This document shows, in pieces, positions 55,791 to 64,000 of a DNA stretch of 64,000 nucleotides (position 1 is the stretch's first letter; the number at the start of each line of letters is the position of its first letter). The DNA lies in contig CALXSE010000006.1 of the NCBI GenBank assembly GCA_944391085.1, forward strand, positions 1 to 64,000, given 5' to 3'. The notes beneath the pieces are model-generated. The model saw nothing but the letters and a program-made list of their open reading frames with translations, had not been told where the DNA came from and ran no database searches. Position numbers and translations under genes: made by a program. This DNA is from an uncultured Kiritimatiellota bacterium (GTDB lineage Bacteria > Verrucomicrobiota > Kiritimatiellia > RFP12 > DVOR01).

Positions 55791-56357
55791 TCATTTGACG
55801 AGGGCCATGAACTCGGCGCGGACGGAAGGGGAGGTGCGGAAGGAGCCGAGGACGGAGGAGGTGACGGTGAGGGCGTTCTGCTTCTCGACGCCGCGCATCA
55901 TCATGCAGAGGTGGGCGCAGCTCATGACGACGCCGACGCCCTCGGCGCCGGTGATCTCCTGGATGGCGTGGGCGATCTCCTCGGTGAGGCGTTCCTGGAT
56001 TTGGAGGCGGCGGGCGTAGCAGTCGACGATGCGGGCGATTTTGCTGAGGCCGACGACGTGGCCGTCGGCGATGTAGCCGACGTGGCAGCGTCCGTAGAAG
56101 GGGAGGAGGTGGTGCTCGCAGAGGGAGTAGACCTCGATGTCGCGGACGATGACCATGTTGTTGGCGGCGGACTGGAAGACGGCGCCGTTCAGGACGTCCC
56201 GGGGGGTCTGGCGGTAGCCCTGGGTGAGGGAGGTCAGGGCCTTGGCGACGCGCTCGGGGGTCTTGAGGAGGCCTTCGCGGTCGGGGTCCTCGCCGATCTC
56301 GGCGAGGAGTTCGCGGACGAGGCGGGCGAGGCGGGCTTGGTCGGGTTGCTTCAGCAT
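55791..56357 (-). CDS. folE: GTP cyclohydrolase I
   Basis: FolE converts GTP to 7,8-dihydroneopterin triphosphate, the first step of folate and, in many bacteria, queuosine-precursor synthesis. The 188-residue protein is the normal length and shows [67 protein letters not shown] (zinc ligands Cys and His in CEHH) and [17 protein letters not shown]. The start at 56357 is preceded by CCTCGTCCTCCC and overlaps the end of the upstream peptidase by 7 bp. Confidence 0.95.
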   Translation of the reverse strand: MLKQPDQARLARLVRELLAEIGEDPDREGLLKTPERVAKALTSLTQGYRQTPRDVLNGAVFQSAANNMVIVRDIEVYSLCEHHLLPFYGRCHVGYIADGHVVGLSKIARIVDCYARRLQIQERLTEEIAHAIQEITGAEGVGVVMSCAHLCMMMRGVEKQNALTVTSSVLGSFRTSPSVRAEFMALVK

Positions 56358-57430
56358 GGGAGGACGAGGCGGTGGGGGGTGTGGGAGAGGACTTCGCAGC
56401 CGGTCTCGGTGACGACGAGGAGGTCCTCGATGCGGACGCCGACTTCGCCGGGGATGTAGATGCCGGGCTCGTCGGTGATGACCATGCCGGGCCGGAGGAC
56501 GGTGTCGCAGGTCTTGGAGAAGCCGGGCATCTCGTGGATCTCGAGGCCGACGCTGTGGCCGAGGGAGTGGCCGTAGTAGTCCGCGTAGCCGTATTTGCCG
56601 ATGATGTCGCGGGAGAGCGTGTCGAGGTCGCAGCAGCGGAGGCCGGGCTTGACGGCGGCGGCGACGGCCTGGTTGGCCTCGAGGACGATGTCGAAGATCT
56701 CGTTGAAGCGGGGGGTGGGGGTGCCGTAGAAGAGGGTGCGGGTCATGTCGGAGCAGTAGCCGTCGACCTTGACGCCCATGTCGATGAGGAGCTCGGAATC
56801 GGGCTTGAGGACGGTGGCGTCTGGCTGGTGGTGGCATTCCACGGCGTTGACGCCGGCGCAGAGGATGGGGTCGAAGGATTCGACGAGGCCCCGGGCGGCC
56901 TCGGCCATGCGGAAGTGGCGGAGCATCTCGAGCTCGCTCATGCCGGGGCGGAAGGTCTCGAGGAGGTCGGCGAGGAGGGCGTCGTTGGCGGCGGCGGAAC
57001 GGCGGATGGCGTCGATCTCGCGGGGGGACTTGACGCCGCGGATGGCGGAGACGAGGCTGGTGACGCTGGCCATCTTGGCGTGGGCGAAGGCCTCCTGCAG
57101 GGGGAGGAACTGGGCGACGGAGAGGGAGCCCTCGTAGCCGACGACGGCCCAGTTCCTGCCCATGGCGGCGTAGTCGGCGAGCTGTTCCTTGGTCGGCTTG
57201 AACCTGCGGATCTCGACGCCGGAGAGGAGGCGGTGGGCGACCTCGAGGTAACGGGGGTCGGTGTAGAAGACGGGGGTGCCCTGGCGCTCGACGAGGAGGA
57301 GGCCGTTGCTGGTCTCAAGGCCGGTGAAGTAGAGGCGGTTGACGGAGGCGTAGAGGAAGGCGGCGTCGATGCCGGCTTCGGCCATGGCGCCCTGGAGGCG
57401 CTCGATGCGGGAGAGGTGTTCGGTGTCCAT
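56351..57430 (-). CDS. Xaa-Pro aminopeptidase/M24-family peptidase (PepP/PepQ-like)
   Basis: The 359-residue protein is a dinuclear-metal peptidase of family M24. After a creatinase-like N-terminal domain (about residues 1-125) the pita-bread domain shows the ligands in [22 protein letters not shown] (two Asp), [20 protein letters not shown] (His), [11 protein letters not shown] (Glu) and [10 protein letters not shown] (Glu). It cleaves X-Pro peptide bonds. The exact substrate size is not clear. The gene precedes folE, overlapping it by 7 bp, and follows gpmI by 95 bp. Confidence 0.92.
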   Translation of the reverse strand: MDTEHLSRIERLQGAMAEAGIDAAFLYASVNRLYFTGLETSNGLLLVERQGTPVFYTDPRYLEVAHRLLSGVEIRRFKPTKEQLADYAAMGRNWAVVGYEGSLSVAQFLPLQEAFAHAKMASVTSLVSAIRGVKSPREIDAIRRSAAANDALLADLLETFRPGMSELEMLRHFRMAEAARGLVESFDPILCAGVNAVECHHQPDATVLKPDSELLIDMGVKVDGYCSDMTRTLFYGTPTPRFNEIFDIVLEANQAVAAAVKPGLRCCDLDTLSRDIIGKYGYADYYGHSLGHSVGLEIHEMPGFSKTCDTVLRPGMVITDEPGIYIPGEVGVRIEDLLVVTETGCEVLSHTPHRLVLPC

Positions 57431-57525
57431 GGGAAACCTGTGGGCTGGCGGGGGAGGGGGAACGGGGCGCGCCGCCGCGGCCGCGGAGGGCCTCGGCGGC
57501 GCAACCGCTCGCCGTCCCCGGCGCG

Positions 57526-59085
57526 TTACTTGACGAAGAGGTCGTCGGCGGTCATCTGCGCGGGCTTCTCGAGGCCGAGGAGGTCCAGGCAGGTGACGGC
57601 GATGTCGGAGAGCTTGCCGTCGGGGCGCATGGCGCGTTTGTCAGCGTCTTTGGCGACGTAGATGCACTCGACCTTGTTGAGGGTGTGGGAGGTCTTGGGC
57701 ATCCCGGTGGCGTAGTCGACCATCTGCTCGGCGTTGCCGTGGTCGGCGGTGATGAGGACGTGGGCGTCGAGCGCCATCAGGCGGGGCAGGAGCCTGCCGA
57801 TGCATTCGTCGACGATCTCGACGGCGCGGGTGGCGGCCTCAAGGTTGCCGGTGTGGCCGACCATGTCGCAGTTGGCGTAGTTCACCACGATGAAGCCGTA
57901 GGGATTGTCCTCGAGGCGGCGCAGGAGCTCGTCGGTGACGTTGTAGGCCTCCATCTCGGGGTGGGAGGCGAAGGTGGCCGGGTCGAAGCGGCTGGGCACC
58001 TCCACCTGATCCTCGCCGGGATAGGGCTTGGTGCTCTTGCCGTTGAAGAAGCTGGTGACGTGGCGGAACTTCTGCGTCTCGGCCAGGCGGAGCTGACGGA
58101 TGCCGGCCCTGGAGACGACCTCGCCCAGGAGCATGTCCATGGCGCCGTCGCCGCCCATGGCGCCGAGGAGGTAGTCGCCGAACTCGTCCCAATAGCGGGT
58201 GAAGCCCAGGTAGGTGACCTTGGGGCGGCGGGGACGCACGCCGGCGTAGTCGTCGCAGACAAAGGCCTGGGTCAGCTGGATGGCGCGATCCTGGCGATAG
58301 TTGGTGTGCATCACGCTGTCGCCATCCTGGATGCCCGCGTAATCGCCGATGACGGAGCAGGGGATATACTCGTCGGTCATCGGGTCGCCGTCAGGCGTCT
58401 TCTCCGTGTCATAGGCCGTCTTCACGGCCTCCTCGACGGTGGCGAAACGCTTGCCCTTGGCGTCGACCAGGCACGCGAAGGCCTCGGAGGTGAGGGCCCA
58501 GTTCTTGGAGCGGTCCATCGCGTAATAGCGGCCCATGGCCGTGCCGATGGCGCAACCGCCGACCTCGGCCATCACGCCCTGGAGCTTGGCCAGATACTCA
58601 AGCGTGGAGCGCGGCGGCGTGTCGCGGCCGTCCAGGAAGGGATGGACGACGATGCGGCCCTCGGGGAACTCCTGGCGCGCGCGGCGCATGATCTTGAAGA
58701 GGTGCTCCTGGTGGGCGTGGACGCCCTCGTCCTGCAACAGGCCCATCAGGTGGAGCTGGGACTTGTTGGCCTTCCAGTTGGCGATGAGGGCCTCCCACTT
58801 CGGGCTCTTGAAGAGCTCGCCGCTCTTCAGGCCGTCGTCGATGCGCTTGAGCTCCTGCTCCACGATGCGGCCCGCGCCCATGTTCAGGTGGCCCACCTCG
58901 GAAGAGCCCTGGTAGCCGTCGGGCAGGCCCACCTCCTCGCCCGAGCACTCGATGCGGCACCACGGGTAGCGCGCGCGCAGGCGGTCGATCACGGGGGTCT
59001 TGGCGCTGAAGACGGAGTTGCCGGCGAAGCGGGGGTTCATCCCCCAACCGTCGCGGATGATCAGGCAGACAGGGCGTTTGTCCAT
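57526..59085 (-). CDS. gpmI: 2,3-bisphosphoglycerate-independent phosphoglycerate mutase
   Basis: GpmI interconverts 3- and 2-phosphoglycerate in glycolysis and gluconeogenesis. The 519-residue protein has the alkaline-phosphatase-type catalytic Ser in DGYQGSSEVGHLNMGAGRIV (about residue 62) and the metal-binding segments LIIRDGWG, HPFLDGRDTPP, YRQDRAIQLT, NYANCDMVGHTGN and ITADHGNAEQM. The start has AAGGAA upstream and the promoter TGC-TATAAT. It is transcribed away from the tRNA. Confidence 0.96.
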   Translation of the reverse strand: MDKRPVCLIIRDGWGMNPRFAGNSVFSAKTPVIDRLRARYPWCRIECSGEEVGLPDGYQGSSEVGHLNMGAGRIVEQELKRIDDGLKSGELFKSPKWEALIANWKANKSQLHLMGLLQDEGVHAHQEHLFKIMRRARQEFPEGRIVVHPFLDGRDTPPRSTLEYLAKLQGVMAEVGGCAIGTAMGRYYAMDRSKNWALTSEAFACLVDAKGKRFATVEEAVKTAYDTEKTPDGDPMTDEYIPCSVIGDYAGIQDGDSVMHTNYRQDRAIQLTQAFVCDDYAGVRPRRPKVTYLGFTRYWDEFGDYLLGAMGGDGAMDMLLGEVVSRAGIRQLRLAETQKFRHVTSFFNGKSTKPYPGEDQVEVPSRFDPATFASHPEMEAYNVTDELLRRLEDNPYGFIVVNYANCDMVGHTGNLEAATRAVEIVDECIGRLLPRLMALDAHVLITADHGNAEQMVDYATGMPKTSHTLNKVECIYVAKDADKRAMRPDGKLSDIAVTCLDLLGLEKPAQMTADDLFVK

Positions 59086-59115
59086 GGCAAGGTTCCTTTC
59101 TTAAACTCGCGCCCT

Positions 59116-59124
59116 ATTATAGCA
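59116..59124 (-). promoter_or_regulatory. Promoter of gpmI (TGC-TATAAT)
   Basis: On the minus strand TGC precedes TATAAT (59121-59116). The leader to the gpmI ATG is about 24 nt and contains AAGAAAGGAACC. Confidence 0.7.
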
Positions 59125-59160
59125 CACCCGCGCCGACAAAGCCGCCCCGCCATTTTGGCC

Positions 59161-59189
59161 TTGAGCCGCGTCCCCAAACATGGCATAAT
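59161..59189 (+). promoter_or_regulatory. Promoter of the CAT-anticodon tRNA
   Basis: TTGAGC (59161-59166) and CATAAT (59184-59189) are 17 bp apart. The predicted start, near 59196, precedes the mature tRNA 5' end at 59205. Confidence 0.5.
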
Positions 59190-59204
59190 TCCCCCATCTT
59201 TCCC

Positions 59205-59281
59205 GGATCCGTAGCTCAGTCGGTCAGAGCAGGGGACTCATAATCCCTTGGCCGGTGGTTCAAGTCCACCCGGATCCACCA
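59205..59281 (+). tRNA. tRNA with CAT anticodon (elongator Met or Ile2)
   Basis: The 77-nt cloverleaf has a perfect acceptor stem GGATCCG/CGGATCC, D arm GCTC/GAGC, anticodon arm GGGGA-CTCATAA-TCCCT, T arm GGTGG-TTCAAGT-CCACC and encoded CCA. The CAT anticodon could be elongator Met or, if lysidinylated by TilS, Ile2; initiator is unlikely. The 3' half of this gene overlaps the end of the convergent res gene on the other strand. Confidence 0.92.
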
Positions 59282-62200
59282 GCTCCCCAACAAGGCCCAT
59301 CAGCTCCCCGTAGGACGCGACCAGGTGGTATTCCACGTCCCCGTTTGGGGCGAGGGCCCGCGTCCAGGCCTCCGCGCAGGTCTTGCGCAGTCTCTCGTTC
59401 CCGCGCAGATCCCAGTCGTCCGAGGAGCCCTTGGTCTCCGCGAGGACGCAGACGTGGCGCACGCTCCCCTTCCTGAAGGCCACCGCCCAGTCCGGGTTGT
59501 AGGTCTCCCCGTTCGGGAGGGGGATGGCGTAGGCCGCGGGGAGCTTGACGAAGGCCTCCACCTCCGCGGCGCCGTCCGCGTCCTTGGCAAAGTCCCGCTC
59601 GACCTGCGAGTCGGCGTCCAGCCACGGGTAAAGGTGGCGGCTCAGGCGCTCCGCCTCGTCGCACCGCTCCGCGGGCAGGGCGGGCGCCTCCTCCGCGAAG
59701 AAGTCGTCCCCATACCGCTCGTCCGTCGGGCGGTAGGCGATGGTGTCCAGCACCTGCCGGAGCTTTTCCGTGTTGATGATCCGGGCGACCTCCGCGATGA
59801 AGGCCTCCGGGTTCACCGCGTAGAGCGCGCGCACGGCGGGCTCCAGCCGCCGCAGGATGGCCGCGATGGTGCGGCGCGTCAGCCCCGTCCGTTTCGGGTC
59901 GGCCAGCTCCCCCACCAGATCATACGCCACCGTGCCGCCGGGCGCGAGCGCCTCGCTGCTGGACTGCCTGCCCCCGAAGGCCTCCCCGCCCCGCACGGCC
60001 GCGGCGGAGAGCCGCCCCTTCTGGCTGACCTTTTCGATGACGACCGTGGGCTTGGGCACCCTGGGCCCCGTCTCTGTACTGTTGAGCGCCGCGACGCAAG
60101 TGTCGATGAGGCGCGGCGTGTCGATCCGCACCCGGCACACCGTCTTGCGCCGGAGCTTCCCCCACAGCTCCTGGAAGCCGGGCTTGTTCAGATTCTCCCG
60201 GTTGACCTCCAGCCTCTTGCGCCCGCGGCCATTCTCAATCCGGATTCTCTGCCCGGCGGCCAACGCGTCGAGGATGGACAGGATCTCCTCGCGCATAGCC
60301 TCCAGCTCACGCGGGAAGCCCTCCGCCAACGTCCCCGCCGCGCGATCCTTGCGGAAGGCCTCGTTCAACGCGTCGTCTGCGTCCAGATAGTCGTTGTTGA
60401 AGAGCCAATTGTAGACCTTTTGGGACTGTTTGCCTTCTATCTTCATCGGCAGCCCCGAGGGCGTTGCCAACTTGTGCCCCGTCAGGAAGTCCGGCCTGAT
60501 GGCGAATGGACGCCCCTTGATGGCCTCGGCGAACTCCCGCTGCAGGCCCTTCACGAACTCCGAGCACGCCTCGTCCGTCACCACGGTCAGGCGGTTCACG
60601 TCGTGCGTGCCGCCGACCGCCCACCGCGCGCCGTCCTGCGTCACGCAGAGGCGCAGCCCGCGCCCCACCTCCTGCCGCCGCGAAACGACGTTGTCCGTGT
60701 GCCGGAAGAGGCAGATGACGAAGACGTTCGGGTTGTCCCACCCCTCGCGCAGCGCCGAGTGCGAGAAGAGGAAGCGCACGCGCGCCCGCTCCGAGTCCTT
60801 CAGCGACAGCAGGCTGGCCTTGTCCTTCAGGATCAGGTCGTAATCCTCCCCGCCGGACTTCTCGACCTCCTTCTCCGAGCGGTCGACGGCGCGCCTGCTC
60901 TTCTTGTCCTGGCTGAAATAGCCCGCGTGCGTCTCCTCCGCCCGGATGCCGCGCAGGTAGTCCTTGTGCCGTCGGGGCCACGCCAGGTCGTCCAGGCACC
61001 TGTCCGCCTCCTCCCGATAGACGCGCTCGAAGAGCGCCGCCAGCGGCCCGCGGCCGTCCTCCTGGCCATAGACGCGGTAATCCGCCACGTGGTCGATGAA
61101 GAAGAGCGAGAGCGTCTTGATCCCCTTGGGCAGGTTCGCCGCCTCCTTCTGCAGGTGCGCCCGGACGGCCTCGCGCACCTGAATCTCCCGGAGCGCGTCG
61201 GCCGCCGTCTCGCCCACCACGTCGCCGGCCTCAAGCGTCAGGCCGTTGGCGAAGCGCACCCTGCCGCCCTCCTCGTCCGCCGCCAGCTCCTGGATGACGT
61301 AACCCTGCGCGTACTGCGCCATCCCGCCGGAGCGCGCGAAGAGATTCTCGCCCCGCCCCAACAGCCGCGTCTCGCGCCGGACGGCGCCGTCCTCCACGCG
61401 CCGCCGCTCGAACTCCAGCCGCGCCTTGGGCCCGCCCACCCGCTGCGGCTCCACCCCCACCAGATAGAGATAGCCCGACTGCCCCGTCAGGTTGCGCACG
61501 CGCAGCCCCGTCACCTCGATCTTCTTCACCAGCTTTTTGTTGTAGGCGTCCAGCGCGTCCAGGCGGTACACCAGGTCGTGCCGCGTCTTGTGCGTGGCCG
61601 AGTAGCGCAGCGCGAAGAGCGGGTTGAACTCCTTGAGCGCCTCCGTCGTCGCCCGGCCCTCCATCTTCTGCGGCTCGTCCAGGATCAGGATGGGGCGGCA
61701 CGCCGCGAGCAGCTCCAGCGGCGAACTCGACCCCGCCTCGTCCTGCCGCAGGCGGATGCGCCGGCTGGCCTCGCCCCGCGCGTTGAAGGCCTGGATGTTG
61801 ATGATCAGGATGTTCAGCCCCGAGGTGTTCGCGAAGGCGGAGAGGCACCCCGGCTGCCGGGAGTCGTAGACCGCCACCTGCGCGCGCACGCCGTACTTGT
61901 CGAAGAAGTGCCCCGCCGTCGCCTCGAGCGACGCCTTCACCCCCTCGCGGATGGCCACCGTCGGCACCACGATGACGAACTTCGCCCAGCCATACCGTTT
62001 GTGCAGCTCAAAGGCCGTCTGCGTGTAGACGTAGGTCTTCCCCGTCCCCGTCTCCATCTCCACGTCCAGGTTCACCGGCCACGCCTCCCCCGCGCCCCGC
62101 CACAACGCCCCGGACTGCGGCAGACGCTCCCTGTCCTGCCGCGCCCGCAGGTTCGCCAGCAGTGTCTCCTCGCCCAACGCCAGCGGCGCGTTCGCGAAGA

Positions 62201-62330
62201 CGGGCATGAAGAAGTCGTCGTTCTGCGCCGGCCCCTGCCGCGGCTGCCCCGCGAAGACCGCGCACACCGCCACCGTCGCGTCCCACTGATAGGGCAACGC
62301 GTCGAACTTCAGCTCCAGCCGGTTCTCCAT
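59238..62330 (-). CDS. res: Type III restriction endonuclease subunit Res
   Basis: The 1030-residue Res subunit has the superfamily 2 helicase with Walker A METGTGKTYV near residue 94, the type III DEPQ box in LILDEPQKMEGR near 218, and RRQEVGRGLRL. A C-terminal PD-(D/E)XK nuclease follows, with NPDWAVAF near 945 and VLAETKGSSDD near 966. It needs the partner Mod subunit, encoded 14 bp upstream. ATG 62330 has GAGGAGG upstream. The last about 14 codons, including the stop at 59238-59240, lie inside the tRNA gene on the opposite strand, so the C-terminus is partly encoded by tRNA sequence. Confidence 0.92.
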   Translation of the reverse strand: MENRLELKFDALPYQWDATVAVCAVFAGQPRQGPAQNDDFFMPVFANAPLALGEETLLANLRARQDRERLPQSGALWRGAGEAWPVNLDVEMETGTGKTYVYTQTAFELHKRYGWAKFVIVVPTVAIREGVKASLEATAGHFFDKYGVRAQVAVYDSRQPGCLSAFANTSGLNILIINIQAFNARGEASRRIRLRQDEAGSSSPLELLAACRPILILDEPQKMEGRATTEALKEFNPLFALRYSATHKTRHDLVYRLDALDAYNKKLVKKIEVTGLRVRNLTGQSGYLYLVGVEPQRVGGPKARLEFERRRVEDGAVRRETRLLGRGENLFARSGGMAQYAQGYVIQELAADEEGGRVRFANGLTLEAGDVVGETAADALREIQVREAVRAHLQKEAANLPKGIKTLSLFFIDHVADYRVYGQEDGRGPLAALFERVYREEADRCLDDLAWPRRHKDYLRGIRAEETHAGYFSQDKKSRRAVDRSEKEVEKSGGEDYDLILKDKASLLSLKDSERARVRFLFSHSALREGWDNPNVFVICLFRHTDNVVSRRQEVGRGLRLCVTQDGARWAVGGTHDVNRLTVVTDEACSEFVKGLQREFAEAIKGRPFAIRPDFLTGHKLATPSGLPMKIEGKQSQKVYNWLFNNDYLDADDALNEAFRKDRAAGTLAEGFPRELEAMREEILSILDALAAGQRIRIENGRGRKRLEVNRENLNKPGFQELWGKLRRKTVCRVRIDTPRLIDTCVAALNSTETGPRVPKPTVVIEKVSQKGRLSAAAVRGGEAFGGRQSSSEALAPGGTVAYDLVGELADPKRTGLTRRTIAAILRRLEPAVRALYAVNPEAFIAEVARIINTEKLRQVLDTIAYRPTDERYGDDFFAEEAPALPAERCDEAERLSRHLYPWLDADSQVERDFAKDADGAAEVEAFVKLPAAYAIPLPNGETYNPDWAVAFRKGSVRHVCVLAETKGSSDDWDLRGNERLRKTCAEAWTRALAPNGDVEYHLVASYGELMGLVGELVDPGGLEPPAKGL

Positions 62331-62344
62331 CGTCGCCGCCCTCC

Positions 62345-64000
62345 TCACAGCACCCAGAGCGTCGCCCGGCACCCGGCCTGGCGCAGCCCCGCCTCCACGT
62401 TCGCCTTCACCGTGTCGTCCGCGAAGCCCTCCTCGCGGAAGACCACGTAGCTCGGCGCGACGGCCTGCCCCACGATCCACCGCGTCACCGCCTCCGCCTT
62501 CGCCGCCGTCAGCGCACCCTCCCCCATCAGGCACGCCACCAGGAAGCCCTCGGCCACCGACCACACCGTCGCCCCGGGCGCCGCCTCCGCCCGCTCGATC
62601 CGCTCGACCAGCAGCGGCTCCGTCACCCGCAACAGCGCCTGGAAGAGCAAATCCTCCTCCGTGCGCCCGGGCTTGACCGTCCCCTCGGCCAAGCCCGCCT
62701 CCCAATTCGCCAGCGCGTCCACCGGCGTCAACGCCGCCTCCAGCTCGTTCTTCTCGTCCACCCGCAGCACGCGGAACCCCACGTCCAGCTTCCCCCGCAG
62801 CTCCGGCCGCTCCCCCAGAATCGCCTCCCCCGCCCGCCGGATCCGCTCCTCCCCAATCGCGCAGATATCCGCGAAAGTCTTCACCGCCTCACCCGTCAAT
62901 TCCACATTTTTGGGCAACTGCACCAAAATGAACTTCCGGTTCCCCCCGTCCTCCGCATTCAGCGCCATCACCGCATGCGCCGTCGTCCCCGACCCAGAGA
63001 AAAAGTCGAGGACGAGATCATCCTTGGAGCTATAGAGCGATAGGCAACGCTGAATCAGCGGCACATGTTTGGGATAATCAAAATAATCCTTCCCATCAAA
63101 GAGAGCTTTCAACGCCTTGGTTGCGTCCTGCGAATGCCCGACTTCCGTGTACTTCCAAACGGTCATCGGCGTAATCCCCTGTTTGACCTCAGAAAGGAAT
63201 CGCTTAATTCTAGGCACACCATTCCCATCCGTGCCAAACCAAATGCGATTATCCTTAACACGCTTCAGGAACTCTTCCTCCGAAACACGCCATGAATATC
63301 CAGAGGGCGGATAGACGACGCGCCCGGAAGGCGTTGTAATCGGATAAATATTGCTCTCGACTGCCGGCCCAACAGAAAGATTGTCAGATGCCCACGGCCC
63401 TCGCGGGTCATTGTCCGGGTTCTTATAACGTGTGTCCGCCTCTGCCGTGCGCGGGATTCCATTGCATTGTGCCTGCGCAAGGTCTCGTGCATAGACGAGG
63501 ATATAGTCATGGGACGGCGAGAAATGCTTCTTCAGCGAAATGGGGGCATAGGCGCGCTCCCACACCACTTGCGCAATAAAGTTCCCCGCGCCGAAGATTT
63601 CGTCGCAGAGGCGCTTGAGGTTGGCCTGCTCGTTGTCGTCGATGGAGATGAAGATCACGCCGTCGTCGGCGAGTAGGTCTCGGGCGAGGAGGAGGCGGGG
63701 ATACATCATGGAGAGCCAATCAGAGTGGTAGCGGCCGTTGGTCTCGTCGTTCCTCTGGAAGGGGTCCTTGTCCTCGGTCTGGCGGCCCGCGTGGTCAAGA
63801 AGACCGGCCTTGATCATCTCCTCGCGGACGGAGCGGACGTATTTGTCGTGGTAGATGAAGTCATGGCCGGTGTTGTAGGGCGGGTCGATGTAGATAAGCT
63901 TGACCTTGCCGGAATAGGCGGTGCGCAGGAGCTTGAGGGCTTCGAGGTTGTCGCCCTCAATATAAAGATTCTGCGTAGTGTCGAAGTCCTTGGAACGTTC
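62345..64000 (-). CDS. mod: Type III DNA methyltransferase subunit Mod (5' end outside window)
   Basis: The visible 551 residues lack the start. Motif IV is DPPYNTGHDFIYHDKY near the right edge, the target-recognition region lies in the middle (about 63060-63600) and motif I is DFFSGSGTTAHAV (about 63000). This order is that of beta-class N6-adenine or N4 methyltransferases found in Mod proteins. Segments LYIEGDNLEALKLL and KLIYID precede motif IV. The recognition region is AT-richer than the flanks, as if exchanged by recombination. Mod gives sequence specificity to the Res partner and protects host DNA. Confidence 0.92.
   Translation of the reverse strand, partial: ERSKDFDTTQNLYIEGDNLEALKLLRTAYSGKVKLIYIDPPYNTGHDFIYHDKYVRSVREEMIKAGLLDHAGRQTEDKDPFQRNDETNGRYHSDWLSMMYPRLLLARDLLADDGVIFISIDDNEQANLKRLCDEIFGAGNFIAQVVWERAYAPISLKKHFSPSHDYILVYARDLAQAQCNGIPRTAEADTRYKNPDNDPRGPWASDNLSVGPAVESNIYPITTPSGRVVYPPSGYSWRVSEEEFLKRVKDNRIWFGTDGNGVPRIKRFLSEVKQGITPMTVWKYTEVGHSQDATKALKALFDGKDYFDYPKHVPLIQRCLSLYSSKDDLVLDFFSGSGTTAHAVMALNAEDGGNRKFILVQLPKNVELTGEAVKTFADICAIGEERIRRAGEAILGERPELRGKLDVGFRVLRVDEKNELEAALTPVDALANWEAGLAEGTVKPGRTEEDLLFQALLRVTEPLLVERIERAEAAPGATVWSVAEGFLVACLMGEGALTAAKAEAVTRWIVGQAVAPSYVVFREEGFADDTVKANVEAGLRQAGCRATLWVL

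Noticed and set aside
59282-64000. Integrase or phage genes for the presumed tRNA-linked island
   Set aside because: Only res and mod are visible; any integrase must lie beyond the window, so island status stays an inference.

Overview
The window is one contiguous stretch of very GC-rich bacterial chromosome (only a few stretches are visibly AT-richer). Both strands are densely coded, with many start/stop overlaps of the ATGA or GTGA type. Housekeeping content includes gyrase A and B, MutS, SmpB, RpoZ, SecG, TatA, EttA, RimO, RNase HII, Lgt, IspD/IspF, FolE and GpmI. The mix of MEP-pathway isoprenoid genes, a eukaryote-like GH13 branching enzyme, a QueH-type queuosine enzyme, an ABC-transporter O-antigen locus and two restriction systems fits a Gram-negative, probably gut or anaerobic, member of the PVC group (for example Kiritimatiellota or Lentisphaerota). 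That placement is inference from gene content only. Many promoters share an extended -10 (TGn-TATAAT), and at least five genes have their start codon only 6-7 nt after the -10 box, which implies leaderless mRNAs.

Layout. 1-2.3 kb: the tail of an unknown gene, then a structured leader RNA in front of a large membrane protein. 2.5-3.9 kb (minus): secG-rpoZ-smpB-tatA operon. 4.0-14.9 kb (plus): a metallophosphoesterase, a small exported protein, glgA-glgB, ispD, a second phosphoesterase, an orphan TadE-like prepilin, a glyoxalase, a kinase-fold protein, corA and a DUF2851 gene. 14.9-21.4 kb (minus): a QueH/Gfo-Idh-MocA fusion and a 1573-residue type ISP restriction-modification enzyme, the latter preceded by a second copy of the leader RNA seen at the window start. 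21.8-24.7 kb (plus): a di-haem cytochrome c/beta-propeller protein and a double-Rid-domain protein. 24.8-35.7 kb (minus): ispF, ettA, phosphoesterase, gyrA, gyrB, HTH-EIIA, a lipoprotein, a stand-alone AICAR formyltransferase and tRNA-Arg. 35.8-38.3 kb (plus): mutS.

38.3-52 kb (minus) is a surface-polysaccharide locus. A WbaP-type sugar-phosphate transferase starts the lipid-linked chain, Wzm/Wzt export it, and FrhB-pyruvyltransferase, DUF4422-GT2, galactofuranosyltransferase-like, GT2-membrane and GT4 proteins build it. An AAA-ATPase/PD-(D/E)XK gene of a mobile-type family sits inside this locus. 52.1-59.1 kb (minus) holds rnhB, rimO, an LUD protein, lgt, folE, a Xaa-Pro peptidase and gpmI. 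At 59.2 kb a CAT-anticodon tRNA on the plus strand meets a convergent type III restriction-modification system (res, mod) that runs out of the window. The res stop codon lies inside the tRNA gene, which suggests that the system entered at the tRNA 3' end.

The most novel observation is the paired leader RNA (about 182-362 plus; about 21634-21445 minus). The two copies share a promoter, a purine pentaloop hairpin, a bulged stem with conserved loop, and mutually exclusive downstream hairpins, with base changes that preserve pairing. One copy ends in an intrinsic terminator before the restriction gene. The other buries the Shine-Dalgarno sequence of the membrane-protein gene. This is the arrangement of a riboswitch-like or attenuator element of a class I do not recognise.
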